This document shows, piece after piece, positions 27,137 through 36,763 of a DNA stretch of 64,000 nucleotides. Under the pieces are notes generated by a model, which saw only the letters and a program-made list of their open reading frames with translations, ran no database searches and was not told the DNA's origin. The stretch is from Spartinivicinus marinus (GTDB lineage Bacteria > Pseudomonadota > Gammaproteobacteria > Pseudomonadales > Zooshikellaceae), in contig NZ_JAPJZK010000001.1 in NCBI RefSeq assembly GCF_026309355.1, positions 4,112,501-4,176,500 on the forward strand, read 5' to 3'. Numbering within the stretch: position 1 is the stretch's first letter; every line of letters begins with the position of its first letter. The translations under genes and the position numbers were made by a program.

Positions 27137-27604
27137 CTACCTTTCACCATCAATAATCTGATTGATTTTATACTGCAGATAAATATTGGTGAAAAAGAAG
27201 GTTTTAATACCTCCAGCAAAATATTTATCTCCTCTTTTTGAACCAGTCAGTTCATTAAGCCTATTTCTAAATGCATAAAGCCAAATGATATAGACAACCG
27301 TCATGGTTAAAGAAATAAAGCCAACTAGGGCAAGTGAAGCTAAACCAGAAATGAAAAACAATGACAGTATCATTGCAACGTACCCAACTAAGGCTATACC
27401 TGTTAATACGCCAGAAATAGGTCTTTGGGTAATAGAGTTGAGTACTTTTGTTCTCTTGTGGAACCAAACTGGGTAGTAGATAAAACCAAAAAACATCATA
27501 AAAAAGAATACGCCCCAAGCACTAAAACGAGGGAACTCACTAATGTTTTCAATGGCTTTATTACTATTTAAACTTGCATCAGGTGCTGCATAGGGATTAG
27601 ACAT
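27137..27604 (-). CDS. DUF4234-like membrane protein (copy 2)
   Basis: 155 residues. It begins MSNPYAAPDASL, a Pro/Ala-rich cytoplasmic head, followed by about four membrane helices with the DUF4234-like pattern F-IYYPVWFHKRTK and a closing FTNIYLQYKINQIIDGE. It is a tandem paralog of the gene at 27683: both share the start, the end and GGAGTAAA upstream of the ATG. It lies at the end of the run that starts with the 2105-residue toxin-like gene. Function unknown. Confidence 0.8.
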   Translation of the reverse strand: MSNPYAAPDASLNSNKAIENISEFPRFSAWGVFFFMMFFGFIYYPVWFHKRTKVLNSITQRPISGVLTGIALVGYVAMILSLFFISGLASLALVGFISLTMTVVYIIWLYAFRNRLNELTGSKRGDKYFAGGIKTFFFTNIYLQYKINQIIDGER

Positions 27605-27682
27605 AACTACTTATTTACTCCTTAGGGTTGGTTGTGTTGGTGTTAAATTTTTAGGAAAACCTGCTTTTTATGGAGTGAACTA

Positions 27683-28153
27683 CTAACTCTCACCATCAAT
27701 AATCTGGTTGATCTTATATTGCAGATAAATATTAAAAAACAAGAGTGTAAAAATACTGCTGATAAAGTAGTTGTCACCTTTGTTAGAGCGGGTGATTAGG
27801 TTTAACCTATCTTTAACCGCAAGAAGCAAAACAATATAAAGAATAATGGAAATTAAGGTAATAATTAAATTGATCATTATCATGACTATGTCTTCCGCCG
27901 CAAATGAAGCTGCGAAAGAAGCGATGTAAGTAAACATGGTTAGGTTGATTAAAACCGGAGAAATCACCTTTGGTGAAAACTGGTTAATCAATCGGCTGCG
28001 GTGGTATAGCCAGTACATGCCGTAGATACCACCCGTGATAAAAGTAAATAAAAAAACCAACCAGGCACTGATTCTTGGTAAAGTGGATATTTCCTGTATT
28101 GGTTCTTGAGCAACTTTTAAGTTGGCGTCGGGTACTGCATATGGGTTTGACAT
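27683..28153 (-). CDS. DUF4234-like membrane protein (copy 1)
   Basis: 156 residues, paralog of the gene at 27137 (identical MSNPYA start and LQYKINQIIDGE end, diverged middle). Four membrane helices; GGIYGMYWLYHRSRLINQ is the DUF4234-type motif. The ATG is 41 bp after the second immunity-like gene with GGAGTAAA before it, so it is probably co-transcribed with the toxin-immunity run. Whether it takes part in that system is unknown. Confidence 0.8.
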   Translation of the reverse strand: MSNPYAVPDANLKVAQEPIQEISTLPRISAWLVFLFTFITGGIYGMYWLYHRSRLINQFSPKVISPVLINLTMFTYIASFAASFAAEDIVMIMINLIITLISIILYIVLLLAVKDRLNLITRSNKGDNYFISSIFTLLFFNIYLQYKINQIIDGES

Positions 28154-28194
28154 AGTTTTTTGTTTACTCCGTAAAGATGATTTAAAAAGCTCTA

Positions 28195-29115
28195 CTAATC
28201 AACAGTTAACTCACCTTTCTTAGCTTTCTGCCATAGCTCATCTAATAAAGGTGGGATATCTCCTTTATTTAGTTTTTCTCTCAGTTTTTCTAGGTAGCTT
28301 TTTCTAAATTCTCCCTCGGGCTGTTTATCTGAGGCTAGATAGTTTATATAACTATAAAAGCGACTTCTTTCTCTCTCTTTTCGACCTGGAACAGGTGGGG
28401 CATTTTTTCCACAAAATCTTTCAATCCACTTGTTATTAAGCTGTGAAAAACATAAATCTATGGCAAACCCATACTGAGTAAACAATGATCTATTTACTTT
28501 GTTAATGTCAGACGTTAAAAATGAGTATGAATAAAACCAACTAGCTGGATGGGAACCACCAGTACAGCTATATCTATCCAAACTCCATCCTTTTGAGATA
28601 GAGAGTATTCTTTCATTAGTCTTTCCAAAAAGAACAGGTAACATATTTTCCTCTAGCCCTTCCATAAAACCATCCGAAAAACCAGACGCTGGTGAGAATC
28701 TATTTAGATTGCCTGAGCATTCCATAAAAATACTAAAGGATAATTTATAGTGCTCATAAACCACTATATCCGGCATTTGATAAATGTAGTCTATAATTTC
28801 TTGCCAACACTTTTCACTTTGATCAGGATGAAACCAAAGCATAAAAATCAACGGGATGGGGGTTGCATTCAAAAAGAGGTCATATCTTGGCCTGATGCCC
28901 TTAAGATAATAATTTTTCAAGTAAGTCCGTTGTTTTCTGTCTATCTCAATACTATGAACATGATTTAATTTTTTACTAATATAATCCCAGCTTTTTTTTC
29001 TTTGTTTTAGCCACTCACGGTCACTAGTTAACCAAGCTGAGGGCCTTATTTTAAATACGACTTTTTGACTAGTCAATGGCCAATTCACCTTTCTTGGCTT
29101 TCTGCCATAGTTCAT
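28195..29115 (-). CDS. Candidate immunity protein, paralog 2
   Basis: Up to 306 residues; cytosolic-looking, rich in aromatic and charged residues. It is a clear paralog of the gene just upstream: shared RKQR.YLK.Y.LKGIRP, PIPLIFMLWFHPD, CW..II.YI..MPD and the ending PPLLDELWQKAKKGEL. The ATG at 29115 lies 47 bp inside the upstream gene, and the first 15-18 residues have no match in the paralog, whereas a TTG at about 29076 with AAGGTG before it would give a start aligned to the paralog (TSQKVVFKIRP). Either way the genes overlap or abut and are probably translationally coupled. The family is not one I can name. Confidence 0.75.
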   Translation of the reverse strand: MNYGRKPRKVNWPLTSQKVVFKIRPSAWLTSDREWLKQRKKSWDYISKKLNHVHSIEIDRKQRTYLKNYYLKGIRPRYDLFLNATPIPLIFMLWFHPDQSEKCWQEIIDYIYQMPDIVVYEHYKLSFSIFMECSGNLNRFSPASGFSDGFMEGLEENMLPVLFGKTNERILSISKGWSLDRYSCTGGSHPASWFYSYSFLTSDINKVNRSLFTQYGFAIDLCFSQLNNKWIERFCGKNAPPVPGRKERERSRFYSYINYLASDKQPEGEFRKSYLEKLREKLNKGDIPPLLDELWQKAKKGELTVD

Positions 29116-29923
29116 CTAATAACGGTGGGATATTTCCTTCATCTAACTTAGCTCGCATTTTTTGAATATAACGTTTTCTAAACTCGCCTTCAGGGTAGTT
29201 GTCGCTAGCTAAGACATTAAGATATTCATAGAACCTGGTTTTAGCACGTTCTTTTCTCTCAGAAAAACCAGGCTTGTGTAATCCCAAAAAAGCTTTGATA
29301 TCCTCGTTTTGTAAATGTTCAATACAAGCGTTAACTGCATGATCGTACTGCCAATAGACTGTTGGATTGGTTTTATTTATAGATTTGTTTAACCAAATAA
29401 TCTGATAAAACCATCTTGCAGGATATAGTTGGATATCTTCAAAATTAAGTTGCCACTTATTCGATATGTAGATATGTGTTTTAAACTTCTCACCAAATAA
29501 CAGTATAAAAATTCTTTCTTCTAGTCCACCCATAAATCCATCAGAAAATCCCTCTTCAGGAAAGTAGTCAAATGGTGAGCCTGCATTTTTTCTAAAAATA
29601 TCAATGGAAAACCTATAATGCTCATAAATTATATCATCTGGCATTTTCCAAATATACTTGATGATTTTATCCCAGCAAGCTTCGCTATGATCTGGGTGGA
29701 ACCAAAGCATAAATAATAAAGGAATTGGCATGGGGTTATCAATATAGTCATACTCAGGCCTTATCCCTTTAAGAAAGTAATCTTTTAGGTAACCCCGTTG
29801 TTTTCTATTAAATGCATCTGTTTTTTTTACCTTTTTTTCTAAATACTTCCATTGTTCTTTCCTAGCCCTCATCCACTGTTTGTCCTGAAGTAACCAAGCC
29901 TCATTTCTAACTTCAAATTTCAT
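29069..29923 (-). CDS. Candidate immunity protein, paralog 1
   Basis: 284 residues, no signal peptide. Its ATG overlaps the stop of the 2105-residue toxin-like gene by 11 bases, the tight arrangement typical of polymorphic toxin and immunity genes. The sequence is rich in Trp, Tyr and Lys, mostly helical, with KGIRPEYDYI, PIPLLFMLWFHPDHSEACW and RWFYQIIWLN. It is paralogous to the next gene. A cytoplasmic immunity protein is what one would expect if the toxin tail is a nuclease. Family unknown to me; the role is inferred from position, size and duplication. Confidence 0.78.
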   Translation of the reverse strand: MKFEVRNEAWLLQDKQWMRARKEQWKYLEKKVKKTDAFNRKQRGYLKDYFLKGIRPEYDYIDNPMPIPLLFMLWFHPDHSEACWDKIIKYIWKMPDDIIYEHYRFSIDIFRKNAGSPFDYFPEEGFSDGFMGGLEERIFILLFGEKFKTHIYISNKWQLNFEDIQLYPARWFYQIIWLNKSINKTNPTVYWQYDHAVNACIEHLQNEDIKAFLGLHKPGFSERKERAKTRFYEYLNVLASDNYPEGEFRKRYIQKMRAKLDEGNIPPLLDELWQKAKKGELAID

Positions 29924-32900
29924 CTTGTAAGTCCTTAATCCAGTCTCCAGTGACTAACATTGGAGCAAAATATGCTTCTGGCTTTACTCTTTGAATATCA
30001 TTAGAGTGATATTTTTTGCACTGATTATTTACTTTCTCACTGGTATCAATATTGAATGTTGCTTTAAATATACTTTCAATATCTTTTGCTTTTGCTGGTT
30101 TGCATAACCATTCTCTAGCGTTGCTTAAATCTTTCTTATCAGGGCCTTGCTCAATTATAGAATTATGAGCATTGCGTTTAACCTTAAAGTGGTGAAAGCG
30201 CCAAATAAAGCCAATATTACTAGAAACTTTTTCAGTATCTAGTAAGTCTTCTATGTAATTATAAGCTGTAAAATCAGCAAAGAATTCTTTGTGTATACTG
30301 TGCTTTCCTTTTATATTTGACTTGATTTTAAATTCTTTAAATTCACTTTTCTTGAAAGGATGTTTTTTTGACTTAAGCTCTGCCCATGTTTCTTTTTTAT
30401 GTCCTTTTCGCTTTAATATAATATCAACCGTTCGGTTATAAGGTTTCTTCGTAAAAATGGAAGGCTCTCCATCAGTATCTTCAATAAAAAAGTGTATATC
30501 TCTAATGCCTTCAATACTTACTATTTCATAATTTGGATTTAAGTACCAGTAAGCAGCTTCTAATAGGTGAAATCTAGCTCCATACCTTGTTGACTGAGCA
30601 CGTTGGCTATTACTGCCAATAAAAGCATCGGCCATAAGACCATGTACTTGAACTGCTATTTCTTCAGTTATTTTATTGTTAACTATCGCTTCTTCAAGAA
30701 TAACCATACTGCCAATTAACCAGCGTGGGTCGACGCGTGTTTTATCTCGGCCTCTTATAAATTCTCTTAAACGACTAATACCTCGGTTGTATGCAATAAT
30801 ACATCCTTTAAGGAAAGATTTTTTAAATAAAAATCGTTTAAACTCCTTGTGTTGTGTTTTGTTTATATTATCAACTATTTGTTTGAGTACTCGTGATAGA
30901 TCTTTTGGTTCTTTTAAAAGTCTCGCTCGAGCTCCGTCAATTTCAACAACTTCACGTATCACTTTGGCAATGGCTTTAGCTGCAACCCTTCTAGCAGTAT
31001 ACCTTGGTCCTCTAAATGATGATGCATAAGCACTTTTCACCATAAAGCTAAGTGGAAGCTTGTGATTATACGCTTGCTCATCCCCATCCATCACACTGGG
31101 TATAGTGTCACCTTCCCAGCCGTTAGCTGGTAGGGCTAGATATTGAATCCAGGCACTTAAATCTTCAGCACTACTTAGTGTGCTAATAAATAGAGGAATC
31201 GCTTTTCGTGATTCTTCATCAGATAATATTTCGCCTACTGTTAATACAAACGGTACTATTGCTGCTAATTTATCCAGTTTTCGTTCATGTACTGCATACT
31301 TAACGCCATCACCCAATACCTCAGCAAACATTTTAATCATTTTGCGGTTAGCAGGCTTTTTAATGAATGGTTTTAGTACTTTTAAAATACCTTGTATTGG
31401 CTTAGCAACCGGAAAAGCTGAGGCAACAATGAGTCCATTAATGGTTAAACTAACTGGGTCGAATCGTTCATCACCATCTACCAGATAACCCAGTTGAAGA
31501 ATCATTTGTTCAAACTCTTCAAAGGGAACGACCCAGCTGGCAACTTCTTTTAATGCATCGTATACATCATCAAGTGAGAAGTCCCACCAAGCGGCATGAG
31601 CCTGTGACATGAAGAACTGTAAAGGCATTGAGCCAGCAGGTTGATTGACAGTATCCCAGCCTGCAATATTGATAGGAGGCCCACCTTGATAAGCAGTTTC
31701 AATATACTGACCTGCAAGTTGCGTATAGGCATCTTTTGAAATAAGCGATAAGTACTGTCTGGTTTCTCCTGCATTGATGCCTATGCGCAATATTCTTATC
31801 GACTTACCATCCGTGTTCATTTGTCCTGTCGATTGAACGACAACTTGCGTCTTTCCTTCAGCATTCAAACTAGCTGTATGGGTAGTTGCATCACCAATTG
31901 TGACTAAGGGAGCACTATTCCAGTCATAAAAGCGCAGACTGTTAATTAACCCTTGATAACCACTTCCTATTTGCAGTTGCTGACCACGATAGTTGATATT
32001 GCCTTCTGCAACAGCTTGATAAGCTGTCTTAAGGTCATCAACGTACAACTCGACTTTATTTTGATAATATCTGACGGCTACTGTATGCCATTCATTTAAT
32101 GTAATAGGTGCTGACTCTAACTTATAAATGCCAGTGTCTGTTTTTAACCAGTACACTAATTTATTATCAGACGCTAGTTGTAATGTTTGACCTTTTGCTA
32201 AATCAACAAGAGCACCTCCAGCTTTACTGGCCTTAAACTCAAGCCGAAATCCAGTTGCTGTAGATTTCTGTAATGGCTCTGATTTTAATAAGCGGATTTG
32301 AGAGTCGCTATCGCCCCCTGTAAAAGCATAGCTATGACCACGACCTAATATATGATCTTTTGCGATGGTGATATTTTCAGCTAACGCAGGGAAGTGACCT
32401 GTTTCATCAGGCGCTAAATTCTTGTCCTCATCAGTGTCTAGTTGATTCATATAATAGGCAGCAAGTGGTGATAAGTTAGGGTCGAAAACATCACCTAAGC
32501 TGACTTTTTGTTTCCCATTTGCTTGCCCCAAAATAGAAATTGTATGTTGTGCCTTATAGCCAACACCAAGTTTGACACCATCATACCGTTGAAATGGGGC
32601 ATAGCCATCTTGAGCAACATCACCAGTGATCAACGCCTGCTCCATATCCAAGCTTGAGTCAACTGTTGGGTTAATTTGAATCGCTAACTTCTTATACCCT
32701 GCGTATCCCGCTTTAGCATAAATACTCCCCTTACCTGCAATAAGAGGAGTCATCATGGTAGCGGTTGCTATGCCTTGATGATTGGTGGTGACTAAGCTCG
32801 GTTTAAAATGCGCAAAAGTTGATGACAAGTCTACTGGTACATTAGCGGCAGGTTGGCCATTAGCCGTTGCCACACGAATAGAAACGGGATACTCATGTGC

Positions 32901-35900
32901 AGTATAAAGGTTATTGGGAACATCAAGGTTGATGATGAGTTCAGAAGTGCTGGATTGCAGAGTTTCTGTTACTCCACCAGCAGAAACACTAATTGTGATA
33001 TTATCATCAGTCCAACCATTACCAGTAATAATTGCTTTGGCTTTACCATTTGTTGTGCCTGAATCCATATGAACAAACTTTGCCTGACCAGATAGCGAAA
33101 ACTTAACATCGCTACCATCAGCTACCAGATTATCATGTGCATCGTATACAGTTGCCTCTATTGTCCATTGTTTTAAACCGAGCGGCTCTGGTTTACCTGA
33201 TTCTTTTACAGACAGTTTGGCTGGTTTGCCAGGTATAACCTTGATTTTTTTATTTAAAGAGGCTGTAGTTTCAGTAATACCTTGTAATGATGCCGTAACG
33301 GTTGCAGTTAAACCACTTACTGGTTTCATTGTAAAGTCAGTAGCAAATACCCCATGATTGTTGTCTGTTTCAGCCGCTTTACTAAATGAGCCTGTTTTTT
33401 CTGGGTTAGACCAAATGACAGTTACAGGCTGTTTATTTTCAGGTTTACGGGTGGCATATCCTACTAAATACGCTTGTAATGGTAAGGTAGGGTTGTCAGC
33501 TGATAAGTAAATGGTATCTTCGTCTTCATTATCATTACCTATCAGCAGATGATCAATTGAAAGATACTCAAACGCATACTCCCACAAAATATTACTGGCA
33601 TCATTATTTAGAAATAGTCGTAGGGTTAGATAATCTTCTGGTTCGATTTCAGAAAGGTGTTCGATATTATTAAAGATGATAGTTTGTTCGCTGCCTTCTC
33701 GTTTTACTTCAAAGCCATATTCTTGCTCGCCCATGGCTAACACAAATTCTCGTTTGCCGTCGATGGTTTCCAGTTGATTAAAGGCTGGACTGATTAAATC
33801 GAAGGCTACTTCTAAGGCATTGTCACTACCACTAATGACGGGTATTTCTTCACCATAGATATTAACGGTTTTATCGTCACCCGTTTTACGGCGGATGGCG
33901 TCTATTTCTAAATCATAAACAGAAAACTGTAACTCGGGACGATAGACCCAATGGTAAATAGGCTCAAACTCGTCTTCTTTATCTATACGCTGCAACTCTG
34001 CCTTTCGGGCAAGAGTATGCTTCTCGTCATAAAGCTGTACTTGTAAAGGTACATAGGTTTTTGGCCGGTATTTTAATACCCCATCATGATCAGGGTTGCT
34101 AGAAAAGTCATTTTCCCGATCGATTGGGTTGCCATTAACCTGAAAATAGTAATGAAAGTTACCGGCATTTCCCTCAGTAAATTTCACCAACTGCAAACGG
34201 CGACCAGGGTCTATTGCAATTTCATGAATCTGACTGGCTGCTAATGGATCATCACTGTTGCTGGGGTCTTGCACAATTTTGGCTAAACGTGCCGTATAAC
34301 CACGACCTTCTAACTCGGCAGGTAATGGTCGGTCATTTTCATCCAACCACTCGGTATGTACTTCAATAATATAGTCACTGGTTAAGGCTGCCCCTTCATT
34401 GCCGATATTATGACGCTCTGCATCGCCATTGGCTTTAATCCCTTGTGGTTGGTAACGACGGGTGGCCCATACTTTTAAATTGGGGGGTGACATAATAATA
34501 GTAGGTACCGGAGAGGTAATGTTACCACCAGCCTGAGTACTGCCCAGGGTGGTTAATGCAGTGCCGATATAGCCCGTAGCCCGATTAATGGCGATTACTC
34601 GAATGGGTTCACCTGTGCGTAAATGATCTGCTTTATGTTCAAACAGGGCAGGGTTCATTTTATTTTTGGCTTGCCAATCGCTCCAGTTATCATATAGGCG
34701 CCTTTTAATACTAAAAGAGTCTTCTGGGCTGCGTACCATCATTTGATAGTAAAAGTTATTATTTTTACTGATACCGGTTTCTTTACGAAGTTTGGCTTCA
34801 TTATCACTGAGCCCAACCCGCTCAGTAATTAATTCGCCAGTAGACTCACGAAACACATAAATATCGGTATTGGCTAAGTCTTCTTTGCTAATCGTTTTTA
34901 ATAAACCTTGAGGGGTAGTATGAGATTGTTTATCAATCAGTTTGGTAAAATTCGGCTTACCATTTCCCCGGTCATTGCTGGATAAATAAACACCTTGCAG
35001 GTCACCTTCAGCATCGTCAACAAAAAGACCATCATCTGGATTGATTTTACCCCGAACAATTCTGTCCTTTGTGCCATCACCATCATAGTCCAGTCCTTCT
35101 TGCAGCATTAGGGTTTCAGGGCTGGCTTCTGCTGTATAAGTGGTTCTATCTTCGGTGATTTCAACGTTATTAAAAATCACTTGGCCGCTGATTAAATGGA
35201 CTGCAACGGGTATATCTATACGTGTGATATTGTCTGGTATTAGGCTAGTCGCTGCTTGACTATCTATATGAGACATTAGTCCTGCTATGCTAGTGCTGTT
35301 AATGTAAGCTGATCTACCATCACACAAGTCGTATGACTGTTTTTGGATATAATAAGGAACTGTAGGTTTTCCTCTTGGGTTAAAGTTACTGTAATAAAGG
35401 CGGGTATAAGAATGGACCGTGGGTGAGTAGCTAAAACCAGGGCAGGGTGATACACGATAAGAGGTTGTATAGCGCCCGTTTTCATCGGTTACGCCATAAC
35501 CATTCACGTAACCAGTAACACTTTCAATTGATACACCAGGTATAGGTGCAAAGAAGCTTTGTAGTCTACCGCTAATAGAACTGGATTTATATTCTGAGCT
35601 ATCTTCTACTTGGTCACCTTCTTTTTTGGTGCCAAATGCAGTGAGATAACCAATACGATTTTGGCTTTGGTATAAAATTTCGCCATTTTCCGCAATTAAT
35701 AAAGACTGAATATTATCATCGATAGTTGGGTAGTTTAGTAAATCAACGGGGAATGATTTAATAACCAGTTGCTCGCCATCAGTTACTCCTCGGTGTTGTA
35801 AAGCGGGAATAGCAACTACTTTTGTATCAGCGGGTAATAGAGGCAGGTTTTTAATAGGCTGGTTTAATGCGGAGTTAAGCGAGTTATTATTACGAAAGCT

Positions 35901-36230
35901 GTTGTATTGATTAATAGGCAGTAATTCAACTTGATTATTATACAGCTTTTTTAAGTCATCATATTGTTTGATAAAATTACGATAAGTATTTCCTGAAATT
36001 ACCTGAGATTGTGCTGCTTGTTCACCACTCACAGGAATACGGGTATGTCCTCCTGCTTGGTTATATTCAGCCCAAAGCGGATAACCACTCTTGTCTTTAA
36101 CAATAGCTCTGGCGAATACGTAACCAGAATGAATCCCTTGTTCAAAACCATTAGGATTTAACCCATAAGCAGGGAGTTGTGAAAGGCCAAATATGGCCGC
36201 TGCCAAACTGAATAACCGCTTTAACAACAT
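29913..36230 (-). CDS. 2105-residue exported modular protein with nuclease-like C-terminus (candidate polymorphic toxin)
   Basis: Signal peptide at 1-23 (LFSLAAAIFGLSQLPAYG). Residues 24-980 are beta-rich with no named family; DYDGDGTKD near 380 is a calcium-loop-like motif. Two Ig-like (Big_1-type) domains lie at about 996-1095 and 1100-1185, and a LamG/concanavalin-like lectin domain at about 1325-1435. A helical region spans about 1550-1800, and a distinct C-terminal segment about 1870-2105. That segment has Glu1891 in a helix (HLLEAAYW), Asp1936 (RTVDIIL) and Glu1951-x-Lys1953 (WAELKSKK), spaced as in PD-(D/E)XK nucleases. The stop overlaps the first of two paralogous immunity-like genes. 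The long exported body, variable tail and downstream duplicated genes are the layout of polymorphic toxins. Export beyond the periplasm is not explained by any gene seen here. Confidence 0.85.
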   Translation of the reverse strand: MLLKRLFSLAAAIFGLSQLPAYGLNPNGFEQGIHSGYVFARAIVKDKSGYPLWAEYNQAGGHTRIPVSGEQAAQSQVISGNTYRNFIKQYDDLKKLYNNQVELLPINQYNSFRNNNSLNSALNQPIKNLPLLPADTKVVAIPALQHRGVTDGEQLVIKSFPVDLLNYPTIDDNIQSLLIAENGEILYQSQNRIGYLTAFGTKKEGDQVEDSSEYKSSSISGRLQSFFAPIPGVSIESVTGYVNGYGVTDENGRYTTSYRVSPCPGFSYSPTVHSYTRLYYSNFNPRGKPTVPYYIQKQSYDLCDGRSAYINSTSIAGLMSHIDSQAATSLIPDNITRIDIPVAVHLISGQVIFNNVEITEDRTTYTAEASPETLMLQEGLDYDGDGTKDRIVRGKINPDDGLFVDDAEGDLQGVYLSSNDRGNGKPNFTKLIDKQSHTTPQGLLKTISKEDLANTDIYVFRESTGELITERVGLSDNEAKLRKETGISKNNNFYYQMMVRSPEDSFSIKRRLYDNWSDWQAKNKMNPALFEHKADHLRTGEPIRVIAINRATGYIGTALTTLGSTQAGGNITSPVPTIIMSPPNLKVWATRRYQPQGIKANGDAERHNIGNEGAALTSDYIIEVHTEWLDENDRPLPAELEGRGYTARLAKIVQDPSNSDDPLAASQIHEIAIDPGRRLQLVKFTEGNAGNFHYYFQVNGNPIDRENDFSSNPDHDGVLKYRPKTYVPLQVQLYDEKHTLARKAELQRIDKEDEFEPIYHWVYRPELQFSVYDLEIDAIRRKTGDDKTVNIYGEEIPVISGSDNALEVAFDLISPAFNQLETIDGKREFVLAMGEQEYGFEVKREGSEQTIIFNNIEHLSEIEPEDYLTLRLFLNNDASNILWEYAFEYLSIDHLLIGNDNEDEDTIYLSADNPTLPLQAYLVGYATRKPENKQPVTVIWSNPEKTGSFSKAAETDNNHGVFATDFTMKPVSGLTATVTASLQGITETTASLNKKIKVIPGKPAKLSVKESGKPEPLGLKQWTIEATVYDAHDNLVADGSDVKFSLSGQAKFVHMDSGTTNGKAKAIITGNGWTDDNITISVSAGGVTETLQSSTSELIINLDVPNNLYTAHEYPVSIRVATANGQPAANVPVDLSSTFAHFKPSLVTTNHQGIATATMMTPLIAGKGSIYAKAGYAGYKKLAIQINPTVDSSLDMEQALITGDVAQDGYAPFQRYDGVKLGVGYKAQHTISILGQANGKQKVSLGDVFDPNLSPLAAYYMNQLDTDEDKNLAPDETGHFPALAENITIAKDHILGRGHSYAFTGGDSDSQIRLLKSEPLQKSTATGFRLEFKASKAGGALVDLAKGQTLQLASDNKLVYWLKTDTGIYKLESAPITLNEWHTVAVRYYQNKVELYVDDLKTAYQAVAEGNINYRGQQLQIGSGYQGLINSLRFYDWNSAPLVTIGDATTHTASLNAEGKTQVVVQSTGQMNTDGKSIRILRIGINAGETRQYLSLISKDAYTQLAGQYIETAYQGGPPINIAGWDTVNQPAGSMPLQFFMSQAHAAWWDFSLDDVYDALKEVASWVVPFEEFEQMILQLGYLVDGDERFDPVSLTINGLIVASAFPVAKPIQGILKVLKPFIKKPANRKMIKMFAEVLGDGVKYAVHERKLDKLAAIVPFVLTVGEILSDEESRKAIPLFISTLSSAEDLSAWIQYLALPANGWEGDTIPSVMDGDEQAYNHKLPLSFMVKSAYASSFRGPRYTARRVAAKAIAKVIREVVEIDGARARLLKEPKDLSRVLKQIVDNINKTQHKEFKRFLFKKSFLKGCIIAYNRGISRLREFIRGRDKTRVDPRWLIGSMVILEEAIVNNKITEEIAVQVHGLMADAFIGSNSQRAQSTRYGARFHLLEAAYWYLNPNYEIVSIEGIRDIHFFIEDTDGEPSIFTKKPYNRTVDIILKRKGHKKETWAELKSKKHPFKKSEFKEFKIKSNIKGKHSIHKEFFADFTAYNYIEDLLDTEKVSSNIGFIWRFHHFKVKRNAHNSIIEQGPDKKDLSNAREWLCKPAKAKDIESIFKATFNIDTSEKVNNQCKKYHSNDIQRVKPEAYFAPMLVTGDWIKDLQDEI

Positions 36231-36763
36231 TTATTATTACTGCCTGTATAGCTGCTAACCATGCCTTGTGACACTCTTTTGTAAGAGTGGTGGAAAAACC
36301 GCGAGAATAATCTGTACAGCAACTGACTTAAATTATAAGTAGTCTGTTCACACTACAAATCTTGATGAATAAAATTTAATCAAAAAATAGTGGGCGGTTA
36401 TTTTGCCAGATATTTAAGCTACAAGTAACCCTAAATTTGGTTATATTTTTATCGTTGTTTGATTAAGTTTGCTTGATAGGGCAGGGCGAATTGTTAGAAG
36501 AAAGTATAGAGTGGGAAGTTGTTAAGTTTTGTAACAGAGAGGTTATTACCACTTGGATACAAAACATGTTGTGTGATATATTCTACAGAATTTATGTGTG
36601 CTTATTTTACGGTTCAGATAATGCTTTTTGGCAGGTTTGGTGGCTACTATCACTTTTTATTGTCGTCAGCCATGTTGCTATTAAACGTATTGACACAATT
36701 GCCGTATAAATTTTTGCGCACTTTCTTCGCTGTAGTTTAATTGCATAAGTAGTCTCTCGCTGT
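36231..36763. promoter_or_regulatory. Divergent control region of the two giant genes
   Basis: 533 bp without a supported gene. It separates the starts of the 2105-residue gene (left) and the giant gene (right) and must hold both promoters. A hairpin CACTCTT-ttgt-AAGAGTG (36272-36289) lies 42 bp before the leftward start. The region is very AT-rich. I cannot fix -35/-10 boxes with confidence. Confidence 0.55.

Noticed and set aside
36473-36740. Short hydrophobic frames in the divergent spacer
   Set aside because: Overlapping frames on both strands, no ribosome site, composition that follows the AT-rich DNA; the region is better explained as the control region of the two giant genes.
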